A stretch of DNA of 64,000 bases from an uncultured Erythrobacter sp. (lineage in GTDB: Bacteria; Pseudomonadota; Alphaproteobacteria; Sphingomonadales; Sphingomonadaceae). The stretch is taken from assembly GCF_947502395.1 (NCBI RefSeq), contig NZ_CANMZM010000003.1, positions 372,001 through 436,000 on the forward strand, in the 5' to 3' direction. Under the pieces are notes generated by a model that saw only the letters and a list, made by a program, of their open reading frames with translations, ran no database searches and had not been told where the DNA came from. This document shows, one piece after another, positions 6,950 to 15,030 of this stretch (within the stretch, counting starts at the first letter, position 1; the number at the start of each line of letters is the position of its first letter). Both the position numbers and the translations under genes were made by a program.

Positions 6950-8614
6950 TTAGCGCTTTCCTGTCCGTGTCAGCAGCAAAACAGGCAGCAGCCCTGCCGC
7001 CAGCAAGATCAGCGCAGGTATCGAGGCCTCAACCAGCCGCTCATCGCTCGCCAAGCGATAGGTGCGGGTGGCGAGCGTTTCGAGATTGAAGGGGCGCAGG
7101 ATCAGCGTAGCGGGCAGTTCACGTACCGCGTCGATAAAGACGAGCGCCGCCGCCGCCGCAAGGCTTGGACTCAGAAGCGGCGCATAAATCCGGGTGAGAA
7201 CCCGCGAAGGACCAGCCCCCAATGACCGCGCCGCTGCTTCAAGCGAGGGTGGGATCTTACTCATCCCGCCATCGACGCTGTTATAAGCAACTGTGAGGAA
7301 CCGCACCGACAGTGCATAAATCAAGATCGCACCGGTTCCCGTCAGCACCAACCCGCCGGTGTACCCAAATACGTCGCGCGCAAAGCGACTGATGGTGATG
7401 TCAACTGCCCCCAAAGGCGCGAGCAAACCCACTGCGAGTAGCGCTCCGGGCAGAGCGTAGCCGAGAGTGGACACGCGGATCGAGGCTTTGACCACGGGGC
7501 TTTGCGAGCGCGTCTTTGCAAAAGCCAGCAGGAGAGCCGCGACCACGCAGACAATCGCCGCGCCAAGACCCAACCATAGGCTCCCGCTGGCATAAGACCA
7601 CAATTCTCCGGCGGCATTTATGGCTGTATCGCTCACCGACATGGAAAGCAGATATCCAGCTGGAATGATGAAGCCCAAAAACAGCGGGAGCGAGCAAGCC
7701 AGGCTCGCCAAACCCTTGCCTAAGGGTGAGAGTTGGATCAGCGAATCATCGTCAGCGCGCGCGTCTTTGCTTACCGCCCGGCCTTGCCTCGTACTGGCCT
7801 CCAAAACGATCAGAGCCATGACGAATAACAGCATCATTGCCGCCAGTTTGAGCGCCGCTTGCTTGTCCCCCATGGCGAGCCAGCTCCGAAAAATGCCGGT
7901 AGAGAAGGTGGGGATCGCGAAATACTCTGCGACCCCGAAATCCGCGAGCACTTCCATCAGGACCAGCGCTAGTCCACCGGCAATGGCGGGGCGTGCGGCA
8001 GGCAGGGCCACTTTCCAGAAAGCGCGAGATGGCCCAGCGCCAAGGCTGCGTGCCGCGCGAAACTGGGACACGCTTTGTGCTGCGAAGGCCGCACGGGCGA
8101 GAAGGTAGACGTAGGGATAGAGCACGATCCCCAGAACAAACGCACCACCCGGAAGCGAGCGGATCTGTGGGAACCAGTATTCCCCAACTCCAAGACCAGT
8201 GGCGCTGCGCAATACACTTTGCACGGGCCCGGTGAAGTCGAGCATATCTCCGTACAGGTAGGCTGCGATGTAAGCGGGGAGGGCGAGCGGCAGGACCAGT
8301 GCCCAAGCGAAGATCGACCGCCCTGGAAAACGCGCGGCACTCACCAACCATGCGCAGCCTGTGCCCACGACAAGCGCCAGCATGCCCGCCAGAGCCATCA
8401 GGGCCAAAGTGTTCAGCATGTAGCTTGCGAGAACGGTGCGCACGAGGTGAGCAAGCGCTTCCATCCCGCCGCTTGGAGCCGAGATAAGGATCGTAACAAT
8501 CGGTACTGCAGCTAGCGCCGCAAGCACCAGCGCACCCACGCTCAAGCCATCGAGCCGCGGCGGTTTCACCACAAGCCCACTTGCCGGAACGGTAGCCGAT
8601 TGCCTAAGGCTCAT
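6950..8614 (-). CDS. fbpB: Ferric iron ABC transporter permease (FbpB/SfuB type, two fused permease units)
   Basis: This inner-membrane permease of 554 residues has about 12 hydrophobic helices. It has two copies of the inner-membrane component domain, each with an EAA-like loop: RAARSLGAGPSRAFWKVALP in the first half and EAAARSLGAGPSRVLTRIYAP in the second. That duplication is characteristic of FbpB/SfuB iron permeases. It is divergent from the ATPase gene with only 20 bp between starts, so both promoters must overlap. With the adjacent ATPase and binding protein it makes a complete importer that moves Fe3+ from the periplasm to the cytoplasm. Substrate assignment rests on the family resemblance of all three components. 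Confidence 0.85.
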   Translation of the reverse strand: MSLRQSATVPASGLVVKPPRLDGLSVGALVLAALAAVPIVTILISAPSGGMEALAHLVRTVLASYMLNTLALMALAGMLALVVGTGCAWLVSAARFPGRSIFAWALVLPLALPAYIAAYLYGDMLDFTGPVQSVLRSATGLGVGEYWFPQIRSLPGGAFVLGIVLYPYVYLLARAAFAAQSVSQFRAARSLGAGPSRAFWKVALPAARPAIAGGLALVLMEVLADFGVAEYFAIPTFSTGIFRSWLAMGDKQAALKLAAMMLLFVMALIVLEASTRQGRAVSKDARADDDSLIQLSPLGKGLASLACSLPLFLGFIIPAGYLLSMSVSDTAINAAGELWSYASGSLWLGLGAAIVCVVAALLLAFAKTRSQSPVVKASIRVSTLGYALPGALLAVGLLAPLGAVDITISRFARDVFGYTGGLVLTGTGAILIYALSVRFLTVAYNSVDGGMSKIPPSLEAAARSLGAGPSRVLTRIYAPLLSPSLAAAAALVFIDAVRELPATLILRPFNLETLATRTYRLASDERLVEASIPALILLAAGLLPVLLLTRTGKR

Positions 8615-8634
8615 CGCTGCTTAACTCGCACTCT

Positions 8635-9690
8635 TTGCTAGCATCGGACAATTCCTTGAGTCTTGAATTTCGACATATTGCCCATGCTTACATCGGTCGA
8701 GCCGGGCGGGTTGAGGCGCTTTCAGACATTGCCTTTACAGCGCCTTCCGGAAAAATCACCTGCCTGCTTGGCTCGTCTGGCTCGGGCAAGTCAACTTTGC
8801 TCAATCTCGCGGCCGGGCTTCTGCCGGTGCAGGCCGGAAGCATTCTGGCCGGTGATCGCGAGATGGCGGCGCCGGGTTTGAACCCGCCACCAGAAGCACG
8901 GCCGATTGGCCTTGTCTTTCAGGACGGCGCGCTCTTTCCGCATATGACGATTGCGAAGAATATTGCCTTTGGTCTTTCTGGCGGAGGAACAGATGCGGAA
9001 ATCGAGGAATGGCTTGAACGCGTGGGGCTTGCAGGGTTGGGCCAACGTTTCCCGCATGAACTTTCTGGGGGTCAGCAACAACGTGCTGCGCTCGCCCGTG
9101 CCATGGCTCCCGAGCCACAAGTGCTCTTGATGGATGAACCCTTCGCCAGCGTCGATATTGTCTTGCGTCGCCGCCTTCGCCGCGATTGCCGAAGGCTCCT
9201 TCGCGAGGCTGGAACGACAACCATATTGGTGACGCATGACCCGGAAGAAGCGCTCGATATTGCCGATCACATTGCGGTGATGGAAGGAGGGCGTATCATT
9301 CAATTTGGGACACCAGAGGACCTGCATGAGCGTCCAGCTTCGTCATCTGTCGGGGCGATTTTCGGCGGCGCACAAGTGGTGGCGGCGAAACTTCAGGATG
9401 AGGCTCTTAAGACCTCTCTTGGAGATTGGCCGCTTTCATGTATCGCTGGTGATCTGCCAGATGCAGGTGAAATAGACCTGCTCGTCCATGCAGAATCGCT
9501 TGAATGTGTCAGAGATGACAGTGGGCTGGTCGTTGTCGATGTGCATCCGTTAGGCGTTGCCAGCCGATTGGCATTGCGGACCGGCTCTGGCGAAGAGATT
9601 ACAGTGCAATCCACTGCTCCAGTCGAAGAGGGCTCACGCTACCGCGTCGTGCCTCGGGAAGGGAGCGTCAGGGCGTTCTCACGAAACTAA
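8635..9690 (+). CDS. fbpC: Ferric iron ABC transporter ATP-binding protein (FbpC type)
   Basis: This is the cytoplasmic ATPase of the iron importer. Walker A GSSGSGKSTLL is near residue 46, the Q-loop is LVFQDGALFPHMT, the signature is LSGGQQQRAALARAM, Walker B is VLLMDEPFASVD, and the H-loop is LVTHDPEEA. After about residue 235 comes a TOBE-like C-terminal region of about 110 residues, as in FbpC/PotA-type ATPases. The start is TTG 8635. A second in-frame TTG at 8656 begins MSLEFRHIAHAY and is equally possible, because neither has a clear Shine-Dalgarno. The stop is only 61 bp before the binding-protein start, so the two plus-strand genes may be cotranscribed, with an operator between them. 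Confidence 0.85.
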   Translation: MLASDNSLSLEFRHIAHAYIGRAGRVEALSDIAFTAPSGKITCLLGSSGSGKSTLLNLAAGLLPVQAGSILAGDREMAAPGLNPPPEARPIGLVFQDGALFPHMTIAKNIAFGLSGGGTDAEIEEWLERVGLAGLGQRFPHELSGGQQQRAALARAMAPEPQVLLMDEPFASVDIVLRRRLRRDCRRLLREAGTTTILVTHDPEEALDIADHIAVMEGGRIIQFGTPEDLHERPASSSVGAIFGGAQVVAAKLQDEALKTSLGDWPLSCIAGDLPDAGEIDLLVHAESLECVRDDSGLVVVDVHPLGVASRLALRTGSGEEITVQSTAPVEEGSRYRVVPREGSVRAFSRN

Positions 9691-9693
9691 CGC

Positions 9694-9719
9694 TTGCAAT
9701 ATTGAAGTTACTATTGCAA
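9694..9719. promoter_or_regulatory. Perfect 8-bp inverted repeat upstream of the iron-binding protein gene
   Basis: Arms TTGCAATA (9694-9701) and TATTGCAA (9712-9719) are separated by 10 bp. They overlap a second imperfect repeat, TTGCAACGCATTCGCAA (9715-9731). The block lies 33 bp before the fbpA start and just after the fbpC stop. The TTGC...GCAA form resembles Fur-family boxes of alphaproteobacteria, and iron control of this gene would make sense (inference). Confidence 0.45.
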
Positions 9720-9751
9720 CGCATTCGCAAATAGACAGGAAGGGCAAGTCC

Positions 9752-10795
9752 ATGAAGAAACCGATTCTCGCCGCTGCGTCGCTCGCACTTGGGGCGCTCG
9801 CCATTACGGCGTGCGCCGAAAGCGAAGGGGTTGGCGATAATGGTGAGGTGAATATCTATTCTTCACGCCACTACGACACCGATCTCGCGCTCTACGATAA
9901 TTTTACTGAGCAGACGGGCATCACTGTCAATCGGATCGAGGCTGATGCTGATGCATTGATCGAGCGGATTCAAAGTGAGGGCGAGTTTTCTCCGGCTGAC
10001 CTTCTGATCACTGTAGACGCAGGTCGCCTCTGGCGCGCTGAAGAAGCGGGCGTTTTCTCTGCCGTTGATTCCGACGTATTGGCCGAGCGCCTGCCCGATC
10101 ACCTACGTCACCCTGACGGCTTGTGGTTCGGCCTTTCAACCCGTGCACGGGTTATCATCTATAATAAAGAAGCTGGGGTTCCCCAGGGGCTCGATACTTA
10201 TGCCGACCTAGCGGACCCCGCGTGGAGAGGCGACATTTGTATTCGCTCTTCCTCCAACATTTACAACATCTCGCTCCTCTCCAGCATTATCGCCAATGAC
10301 GGGGCTGAAGCAGCCGAAAACTGGGCACGCGGCGTGGTCGCAAACTTTGCCCGCGATCCACAAGGTAATGACACCGCGCAGATCGAGAGCGTTGCGGCGG
10401 GCGAGTGCCGGATTGGTGTTGTGAACTCCTACTACCTTGGTCGCTTTGCCGGCGGCGAAGGTGAAGAGCGTGCGGTGTTCGACAAGCTGGGGGTCATCTT
10501 CCCCAACCAGGAAGAGGGCAATCGCGGTACGCATGTGAATGTTAGCGGTGCTGGTGTCACGGTGAATGCGCCCAACCGCGCAAACGCGATCGCCTTCCTC
10601 GAATATCTCACCAGTGAGAGCGCCCAGCGCTACTTCGCCGATGGCAATAACGAATATCCGGCGGTCACGGGCCTCGCGGGCAATTCCGCCTTGGAAGAGA
10701 TGGGCGGCTTTCGCGCCGATACGTTGAACGCGGCCACTATTGGCTCAGGCCAAACCGAAGCGGTTCAGATTTTTGACCGCGCGGGCTGGAACTAA
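9752..10795 (+). CDS. fbpA: Fe3+-binding periplasmic lipoprotein (FbpA type)
   Basis: This solute-binding protein of the iron importer has 347 residues. I start at ATG 9752, which follows AGGAAGGGC at a good distance and opens with a signal peptide MKKPILAAASLALGALAI. That peptide ends at the lipobox-like ITAC, so the mature protein is probably a lipoprotein. The body begins VNIYSSRHYDTDLALYDNF, the usual first strand of FbpA/FutA proteins. Later it has GLSTRARVIIYNK and the paired tyrosines NSYYLGR, matching the Tyr pair that binds Fe3+ in FbpA. The longer frame back to 9557 runs through fbpC and lacks a signal peptide. The inverted repeats just upstream are likely its operator. Confidence 0.88.
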   Translation: MKKPILAAASLALGALAITACAESEGVGDNGEVNIYSSRHYDTDLALYDNFTEQTGITVNRIEADADALIERIQSEGEFSPADLLITVDAGRLWRAEEAGVFSAVDSDVLAERLPDHLRHPDGLWFGLSTRARVIIYNKEAGVPQGLDTYADLADPAWRGDICIRSSSNIYNISLLSSIIANDGAEAAENWARGVVANFARDPQGNDTAQIESVAAGECRIGVVNSYYLGRFAGGEGEERAVFDKLGVIFPNQEEGNRGTHVNVSGAGVTVNAPNRANAIAFLEYLTSESAQRYFADGNNEYPAVTGLAGNSALEEMGGFRADTLNAATIGSGQTEAVQIFDRAGWN

Positions 10796-10853
10796 GGACA
10801 AAGTCCAGTTGCGAACTTGGGGGGGCATTGTGAAGGCGTACTTTGTCCCCCAA
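10796..10853. terminator. Two competing inverted repeats after the iron transporter genes
   Basis: GGACAAAGT (10796-10804) pairs with ACTTTGTCC (10840-10848). TTGGGGG (10817-10823) can instead pair with CCCCCAA (10847-10853). The two pairings share bases and exclude each other. There is no T-tract, so this may be a rho-independent-like end, a transcript-stabilising fold or an attenuator-like switch. The sequence does not decide between them. Confidence 0.35.
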
Positions 10854-10949
10854 TCGCTAATCTAACTTGATGAATGCGTCCGAAAGCGCCATTTGCGCGC
10901 ACATTAACGGCGCGACTTTCACGTGCCCGCACAAGTTTTGAGGCCGATT

Positions 10950-11780
10950 TTGACCGATACAGCTGTTACCTCCCCGATCCCTCCGCGTGAGGCTTTTGCC
11001 GAAAGCGGTGCTGTCACGATTGAGACGATCACGGATGTCCATCATTGGAACGAGGAGTTGTTCTCACTGAAGATGACGCGTCCGGCCAGCTTCCGCTTCC
11101 GCTCGGGCGAGTTTGTGATGATCGGCCTTCCCAAGGAAGACGGCAAGCCGCTTTTGCGCGCCTATTCGGTTGCCTCGCCCAGCTATGATGAGGAACTCGA
11201 ATTCCTGTCGATCAAGGTGCAGGACGGCCCGCTGACCTCGCGGCTCCAGCACATCAAAGAAGGCGACCCGATTTACCTCGGCAAGAAGCCCACCGGAACA
11301 CTTGTCACCGACGCGCTGCTTCCGGGTAAGCGGCTGTTTATGCTCTCAACCGGTACAGGTCTCGCTCCATTTATGAGCCTCGCCCGCGATCCGGAAGTCT
11401 ATGCCATGTATGACGAGGTGATCGTTGTGCATTCGGTCCGGCGGGTCGCCGATCTTGCCTATCGCGAACTGCTCGAAAGCAAGCTCGAAGGCGATCCTCT
11501 GCTGGAAGATGAAGACCGTGAGCGGTTCATCTACGTGCCCACCGTAACGCGTGAAAGCTTCCGCATGCAGGGCCGCATCCAAACGCTGATCGACGACGGA
11601 CGGCTGTTCGAGCAGAGCAAAGGCCCGCAGCGCTTCGACCCTGAAAACGACCGCGTGATGCTGTGCGGGTCAATGGCAATGATCAAGGATCACGCCGCAG
11701 ACTTGGAAGGACGCGGCTTTGAAGAGGGCGCGAACAACAAGCCCGGCTCTTTCGTGATCGAACGCGCCTTTGTAGGCTAA
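10950..11780 (+). CDS. fpr: Ferredoxin--NADP+ reductase
   Basis: This FAD enzyme exchanges electrons between NADPH and ferredoxin or flavodoxin. The 276-residue sequence is a bacterial Fpr. It has the FAD-binding LLRAYSVASPSYDE (RxYS motif), the pyrophosphate loop GPLTSRLQHIKEGD, the NADP-binding STGTGLAPFMSLARDPE and CGSMAMIKD. It ends near GSFVIERAFVG, with the C-terminal extension that marks the alphaproteobacterial subclass. The start is TTG 10950, giving MTDTAVTSPIPP with GAGG seven bases upstream. The in-frame GTG at 10923 has no ribosome site. It is a single gene with its own 150-bp upstream gap. Proteins of this type often serve iron-sulfur or oxidative-stress functions, which would suit the iron transporter neighbour. 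Confidence 0.9.
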   Translation: MTDTAVTSPIPPREAFAESGAVTIETITDVHHWNEELFSLKMTRPASFRFRSGEFVMIGLPKEDGKPLLRAYSVASPSYDEELEFLSIKVQDGPLTSRLQHIKEGDPIYLGKKPTGTLVTDALLPGKRLFMLSTGTGLAPFMSLARDPEVYAMYDEVIVVHSVRRVADLAYRELLESKLEGDPLLEDEDRERFIYVPTVTRESFRMQGRIQTLIDDGRLFEQSKGPQRFDPENDRVMLCGSMAMIKDHAADLEGRGFEEGANNKPGSFVIERAFVG

Positions 11781-11871
11781 GGCGCATATCGGCCGCTCGC
11801 CGATTGCTTTGATCGGCAGCACGTGTACCCATTGAGCGACGCGCTCATGATGCGCACAGATTGGGGGACGG

Positions 11872-13122
11872 GTGGACTTTCAGACATTGCAGCGAGCTGC
11901 TGGGCCTGGGTTGGTTTTTGCTGGCGCTGCAATCGGAGTTTCGCACCTTGTCCAATCGACGCGGGCAGGCGCGATGTATGGCGCTGGGCTCATCGCCGTC
12001 ATCATCTTGTTTAACTTGTTCAAATACCCGGCCTTTCGCTTCGGGCTCGATTATGCACACGCCACCGGCAAAACGCTGATCGGCGGCTACCGCGAGCTCT
12101 CGCCATGGCTGGTGGTGTTGCTTGCCGTGATGAGCATGATGCTGGCGCCGATCGGTCTTGCTGCAGTCAGCATCACTACGGCCGCCATCCTAGCCGCCGT
12201 AACTGGAATGCAGTTTTCCATCCTCACCCTTGTACTGATCGCTCTCGCAGCGACCCTCACCCTTTTGCTGGTCGGGGGATATGGCTGGCTCGAAGGACTG
12301 AGTAAGGCCTTGCTGGTGTTCCTGACCTTGGCAACGGTATGCGCAGCTGCACTGGCCTTACCGCAAGTGCAATGGGCGAGCGCGTTCAATATGGATTGGG
12401 CAATGGACCCGATGGGCCTGCTGTTTGTGGTGGCGTTAGCGGGCTTCATGCCGACCTCCATGGGGCAGTCGGTAGATATCTCCTTATGGACGCTCAAAAG
12501 CCAGGAGGAGGCAGGACCGAGCCAAAAACCGTCCATTAAGGCATCGCGAAAAGGGTTTCTTGCAGCCTATCTGCTGACCAGCTTCTTGGCGTTGTGCTTC
12601 TGCATCCTTGGCGCAGGCGTGATGCATGCAGGCGGGATCACCGCCGAAAGTGGAGCTGCTGAACTCGCCGCGCAGATCATCGGGCTTTATCGCGATACGC
12701 TCGGGCCGATCCCCGCATTCTTCGCGGGTGTTGCCGCCCTTTGCATTATGGCGACTACGTTGGCTGCATCTTTTGATGGAGCTGCGCGCGGATTTGGAGC
12801 GATGTATCAGGAGTATCGCGGCAATGTTGGAGCGATGCCGAACCGCGCCACCTACGCGTTTTTCCTAACCCTCCTTGGTGTGCTGAGCTACGGGTTCTTG
12901 AGCCTGATGCTGGCTAGCTTCACCACCTTTATCGATCTGGTTACCTCGATATTCTTTGTGGTCACTCCGGCGACCGCTCTGGTCAATCACCTTGTTGTTA
13001 CACGCTGCGAGATGCCGGACGGGCATCGACCCAGCCCTGTCATCCGCATGTTGAGCATGGCGGCGATTGTGATCATGACAGCTTTGTCGGTGGTGTTCTT
13101 TGTGCTGAAATCGACAGTCTGA
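11872..13122 (+). CDS. Nramp-family-like membrane transporter with atypical TM1
   Basis: The protein has 416 residues and about 11 hydrophobic helices, and begins MDFQTLQRAAGPGLVFAGAA. The GPG start and overall layout match the Nramp/MntH divalent-metal transporter family. However, the TM1 metal-site signature DPGN is absent; the corresponding stretch reads AAIGVSHLVQSTRAG. In TM6 the usual MPH-type signature is also changed (FMPTSMGQSVD). It therefore belongs to a divergent Nramp-related clade and its substrate cannot be assumed to be Mn2+ or Fe2+. The start is GTG 11872. A fragment of open frame back to 11823 is out of phase and not used. No partner genes adjoin it. Confidence 0.75.
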   Translation: MDFQTLQRAAGPGLVFAGAAIGVSHLVQSTRAGAMYGAGLIAVIILFNLFKYPAFRFGLDYAHATGKTLIGGYRELSPWLVVLLAVMSMMLAPIGLAAVSITTAAILAAVTGMQFSILTLVLIALAATLTLLLVGGYGWLEGLSKALLVFLTLATVCAAALALPQVQWASAFNMDWAMDPMGLLFVVALAGFMPTSMGQSVDISLWTLKSQEEAGPSQKPSIKASRKGFLAAYLLTSFLALCFCILGAGVMHAGGITAESGAAELAAQIIGLYRDTLGPIPAFFAGVAALCIMATTLAASFDGAARGFGAMYQEYRGNVGAMPNRATYAFFLTLLGVLSYGFLSLMLASFTTFIDLVTSIFFVVTPATALVNHLVVTRCEMPDGHRPSPVIRMLSMAAIVIMTALSVVFFVLKSTV

Positions 13123-13226
13123 CCATCGCCGCAGGGCTATTCTCGCAAAAAACGCACTTTACTTGGCTCCTTCTCTTGGGTCAGTTGCCGCCCGCAACTT
13201 GAATCACAATTGAGAGATCCCGACCC

Positions 13227-14369
13227 ATGCTCGAAGTCGCCAACCGCTCGGCCTATAATGAAGATCACGAAGCCTTTCGGGAGACTGTCCGCAAAGTCTT
13301 TGGCGAACATATGGAGCCTCACCTCGACCAGCATGAGGAAGAGGGCATCGTGCCGCGCTCTGCGTGGAAGGCCTTGGGCGAAGCGGGCATGCTCTGCCCC
13401 ACGGTGTCGGAAGAGAACGGTGGGCTGGGCCTCGATTTCGGCTTTAACTGCGTCCTCACTGAAGAGCTTGCCTATTTGGGCTCGGCGGCTGGCTTCACTC
13501 TGCAAAACGACATCACCGTCAATTACTTTGAGCGGCTCGGCTCACCGGAGCAGAAGGAAAAATACATCCCCGGCATGATTTCGGGCGATGTGATCACCGC
13601 GATTGCGATGACCGAACCGGGCGCAGGCTCCGACCTTCAAGGCATTCGCACAACGGCGGTTGAGGATGGCAATCACCTGGTTATCAATGGCTCCAAAACC
13701 TACATTACCAATGGCCAAAACGCTGATGTGGTGATTGTGGTGGCCAAGACCGACCCCAATGCAGGCGCGAAGGGCACCTCGCTGATATTGGTCGATGCCG
13801 ACACACCCGGCTTCGCGCGCGGGCGCAATCTCGACAAGATAGGGCAGCATTCCGCCGATACATCAGAGCTTTTCTTCGAAGACGTGCGTGTTCCCAAGAC
13901 CAATATTCTGGGCGGTGAGAACCGTGGTTTTATCCACCTGATGGAAGAGCTTCCGCAAGAGCGCCTGTCCATCGCGGTCAGCGCCATGGGCGGGGCTCAG
14001 CGCGCGTTCGACGAAGCGGTCAAATTCACCAAAGAGCGCAAAGCCTTTGGCAGGACAGTGTTTGAATTTCAGAATTCCAAGTTCGCCCTCGCGGACCTTT
14101 CGGCAAAGCTGCAAGTGGGCTGGGCGCATCTCGATTGGGCAATTGCGCGCCATTTGAAAGGCGAACTGACCACGGGTGAGGCTTCTGCTGCGAAACTCTG
14201 GCACAGCGAAATGCAATGGGAGATGGTTGATGCTTGCCTCCAACTGCATGGCGGGGCTGGTTATATGAATGAATATCCCATTGCGCGGCTGTGGCGCGAT
14301 GCGCGGGTTCAGCGCATCTACGGCGGCACATCTGAGATTATGAAGGAAGTGGTCAGCCGCGAGATTTAG
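13227..14369 (+). CDS. Acyl-CoA dehydrogenase
   Basis: This FAD-dependent dehydrogenase carries out alpha,beta-oxidation of acyl-CoA and has 380 residues. The N-terminal helical domain is followed by FAD/substrate signatures AIAMTEPGAGSDLQGI and ITNGQNADVVIVVAKTD. The C-terminal part has QERLSIAVSAMGGAQRAF, RKAFGRTVFEFQN and QLHGGAGYMNEYPIARLWRD. It ends IYGGTSEIMKEVVSREI. Gly replaces the catalytic Glu that medium-chain enzymes carry at YEGT, so the base is probably the Glu in FDEAV, the position used in long-chain enzymes (family inference). The start ATG 13227 follows GAGAGAT. The gene stands alone, so the fatty-acid chain length is unknown. Confidence 0.92.
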   Translation: MLEVANRSAYNEDHEAFRETVRKVFGEHMEPHLDQHEEEGIVPRSAWKALGEAGMLCPTVSEENGGLGLDFGFNCVLTEELAYLGSAAGFTLQNDITVNYFERLGSPEQKEKYIPGMISGDVITAIAMTEPGAGSDLQGIRTTAVEDGNHLVINGSKTYITNGQNADVVIVVAKTDPNAGAKGTSLILVDADTPGFARGRNLDKIGQHSADTSELFFEDVRVPKTNILGGENRGFIHLMEELPQERLSIAVSAMGGAQRAFDEAVKFTKERKAFGRTVFEFQNSKFALADLSAKLQVGWAHLDWAIARHLKGELTTGEASAAKLWHSEMQWEMVDACLQLHGGAGYMNEYPIARLWRDARVQRIYGGTSEIMKEVVSREI

Positions 14370-14475
14370 GGGAAGCCTTGGCACCACCTAGGCAAGGCGG
14401 CATTATTCCAAATCAGTGCAAAAGCAGACTGACAGCTTACGACCCCCTAGCGGACATTCTAATAGATGGCGCAGT

Positions 14476-14916
14476 TCACTCCTTTCCAGTTGACCTATCC
14501 TGAGCTGCGCGGACGCGGCTGATGAATTCGATAAAGAAGGCTGTCGCTAAACTGAAAAGGATAAGACCGTTTGCCGCGATCAAGCCTGAGAGCAATCGCC
14601 ATTCTTGATCCAACACAAGGTCGCCATAGCCGAGCGTCGTGATGGACACTGCAGAGAAATAGAGCGCCTCTTCCAGATGCTGAAACTGATCCAGCGCAAG
14701 GAACGCCGCTGCCCAAATCCATACGCCGACACTGATCGCAGCCACCATCCAAAGAACGACGCCGAGCAGGCTCAGAACGAATTTGATCATCAATCGGCCC
14801 GATGTGAGCCAATCACCAAATCGTGTGAGTACAGATGAGGCCAGCGCAACAAACACCACCTCCACGAGCAGTGTGAGAGCGATTAGGGCTGTGCCCAAAA
14901 CTAACTGAATTGCCAT
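14476..14916 (-). CDS. Two-TM potassium channel-like protein
   Basis: The 146-residue membrane protein begins with a long hydrophobic helix (LVLGTALIALTLLVEVVFVAL). A second helix follows (LLGVVLWMVAAISVGVWIW), then a pore loop, AVSITTLGYGDLVL, whose TLGYGD matches the K+ selectivity filter TVGYG. A final helix is LIAANGLILFSLATAFFIEF. This is the ion_trans_2 architecture and it lacks any regulatory RCK domain. The gene lies between acyl-CoA dehydrogenase (plus, convergent) and the RND operon (divergent). A 115-bp gap upstream should hold its promoter. Confidence 0.85.
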   Translation of the reverse strand: MAIQLVLGTALIALTLLVEVVFVALASSVLTRFGDWLTSGRLMIKFVLSLLGVVLWMVAAISVGVWIWAAAFLALDQFQHLEEALYFSAVSITTLGYGDLVLDQEWRLLSGLIAANGLILFSLATAFFIEFISRVRAAQDRSTGKE

Positions 14917-15030
14917 CTGTCATAAGCCTCTAGGACATCGGTCTAAATTTACGGTCGAAAGTCATGAAAAGACTATCGTCTATCTGGATTCAATGGCAAC
15001 CTTCAGCGGTCTAGGAGGGGATCGCCTGAC

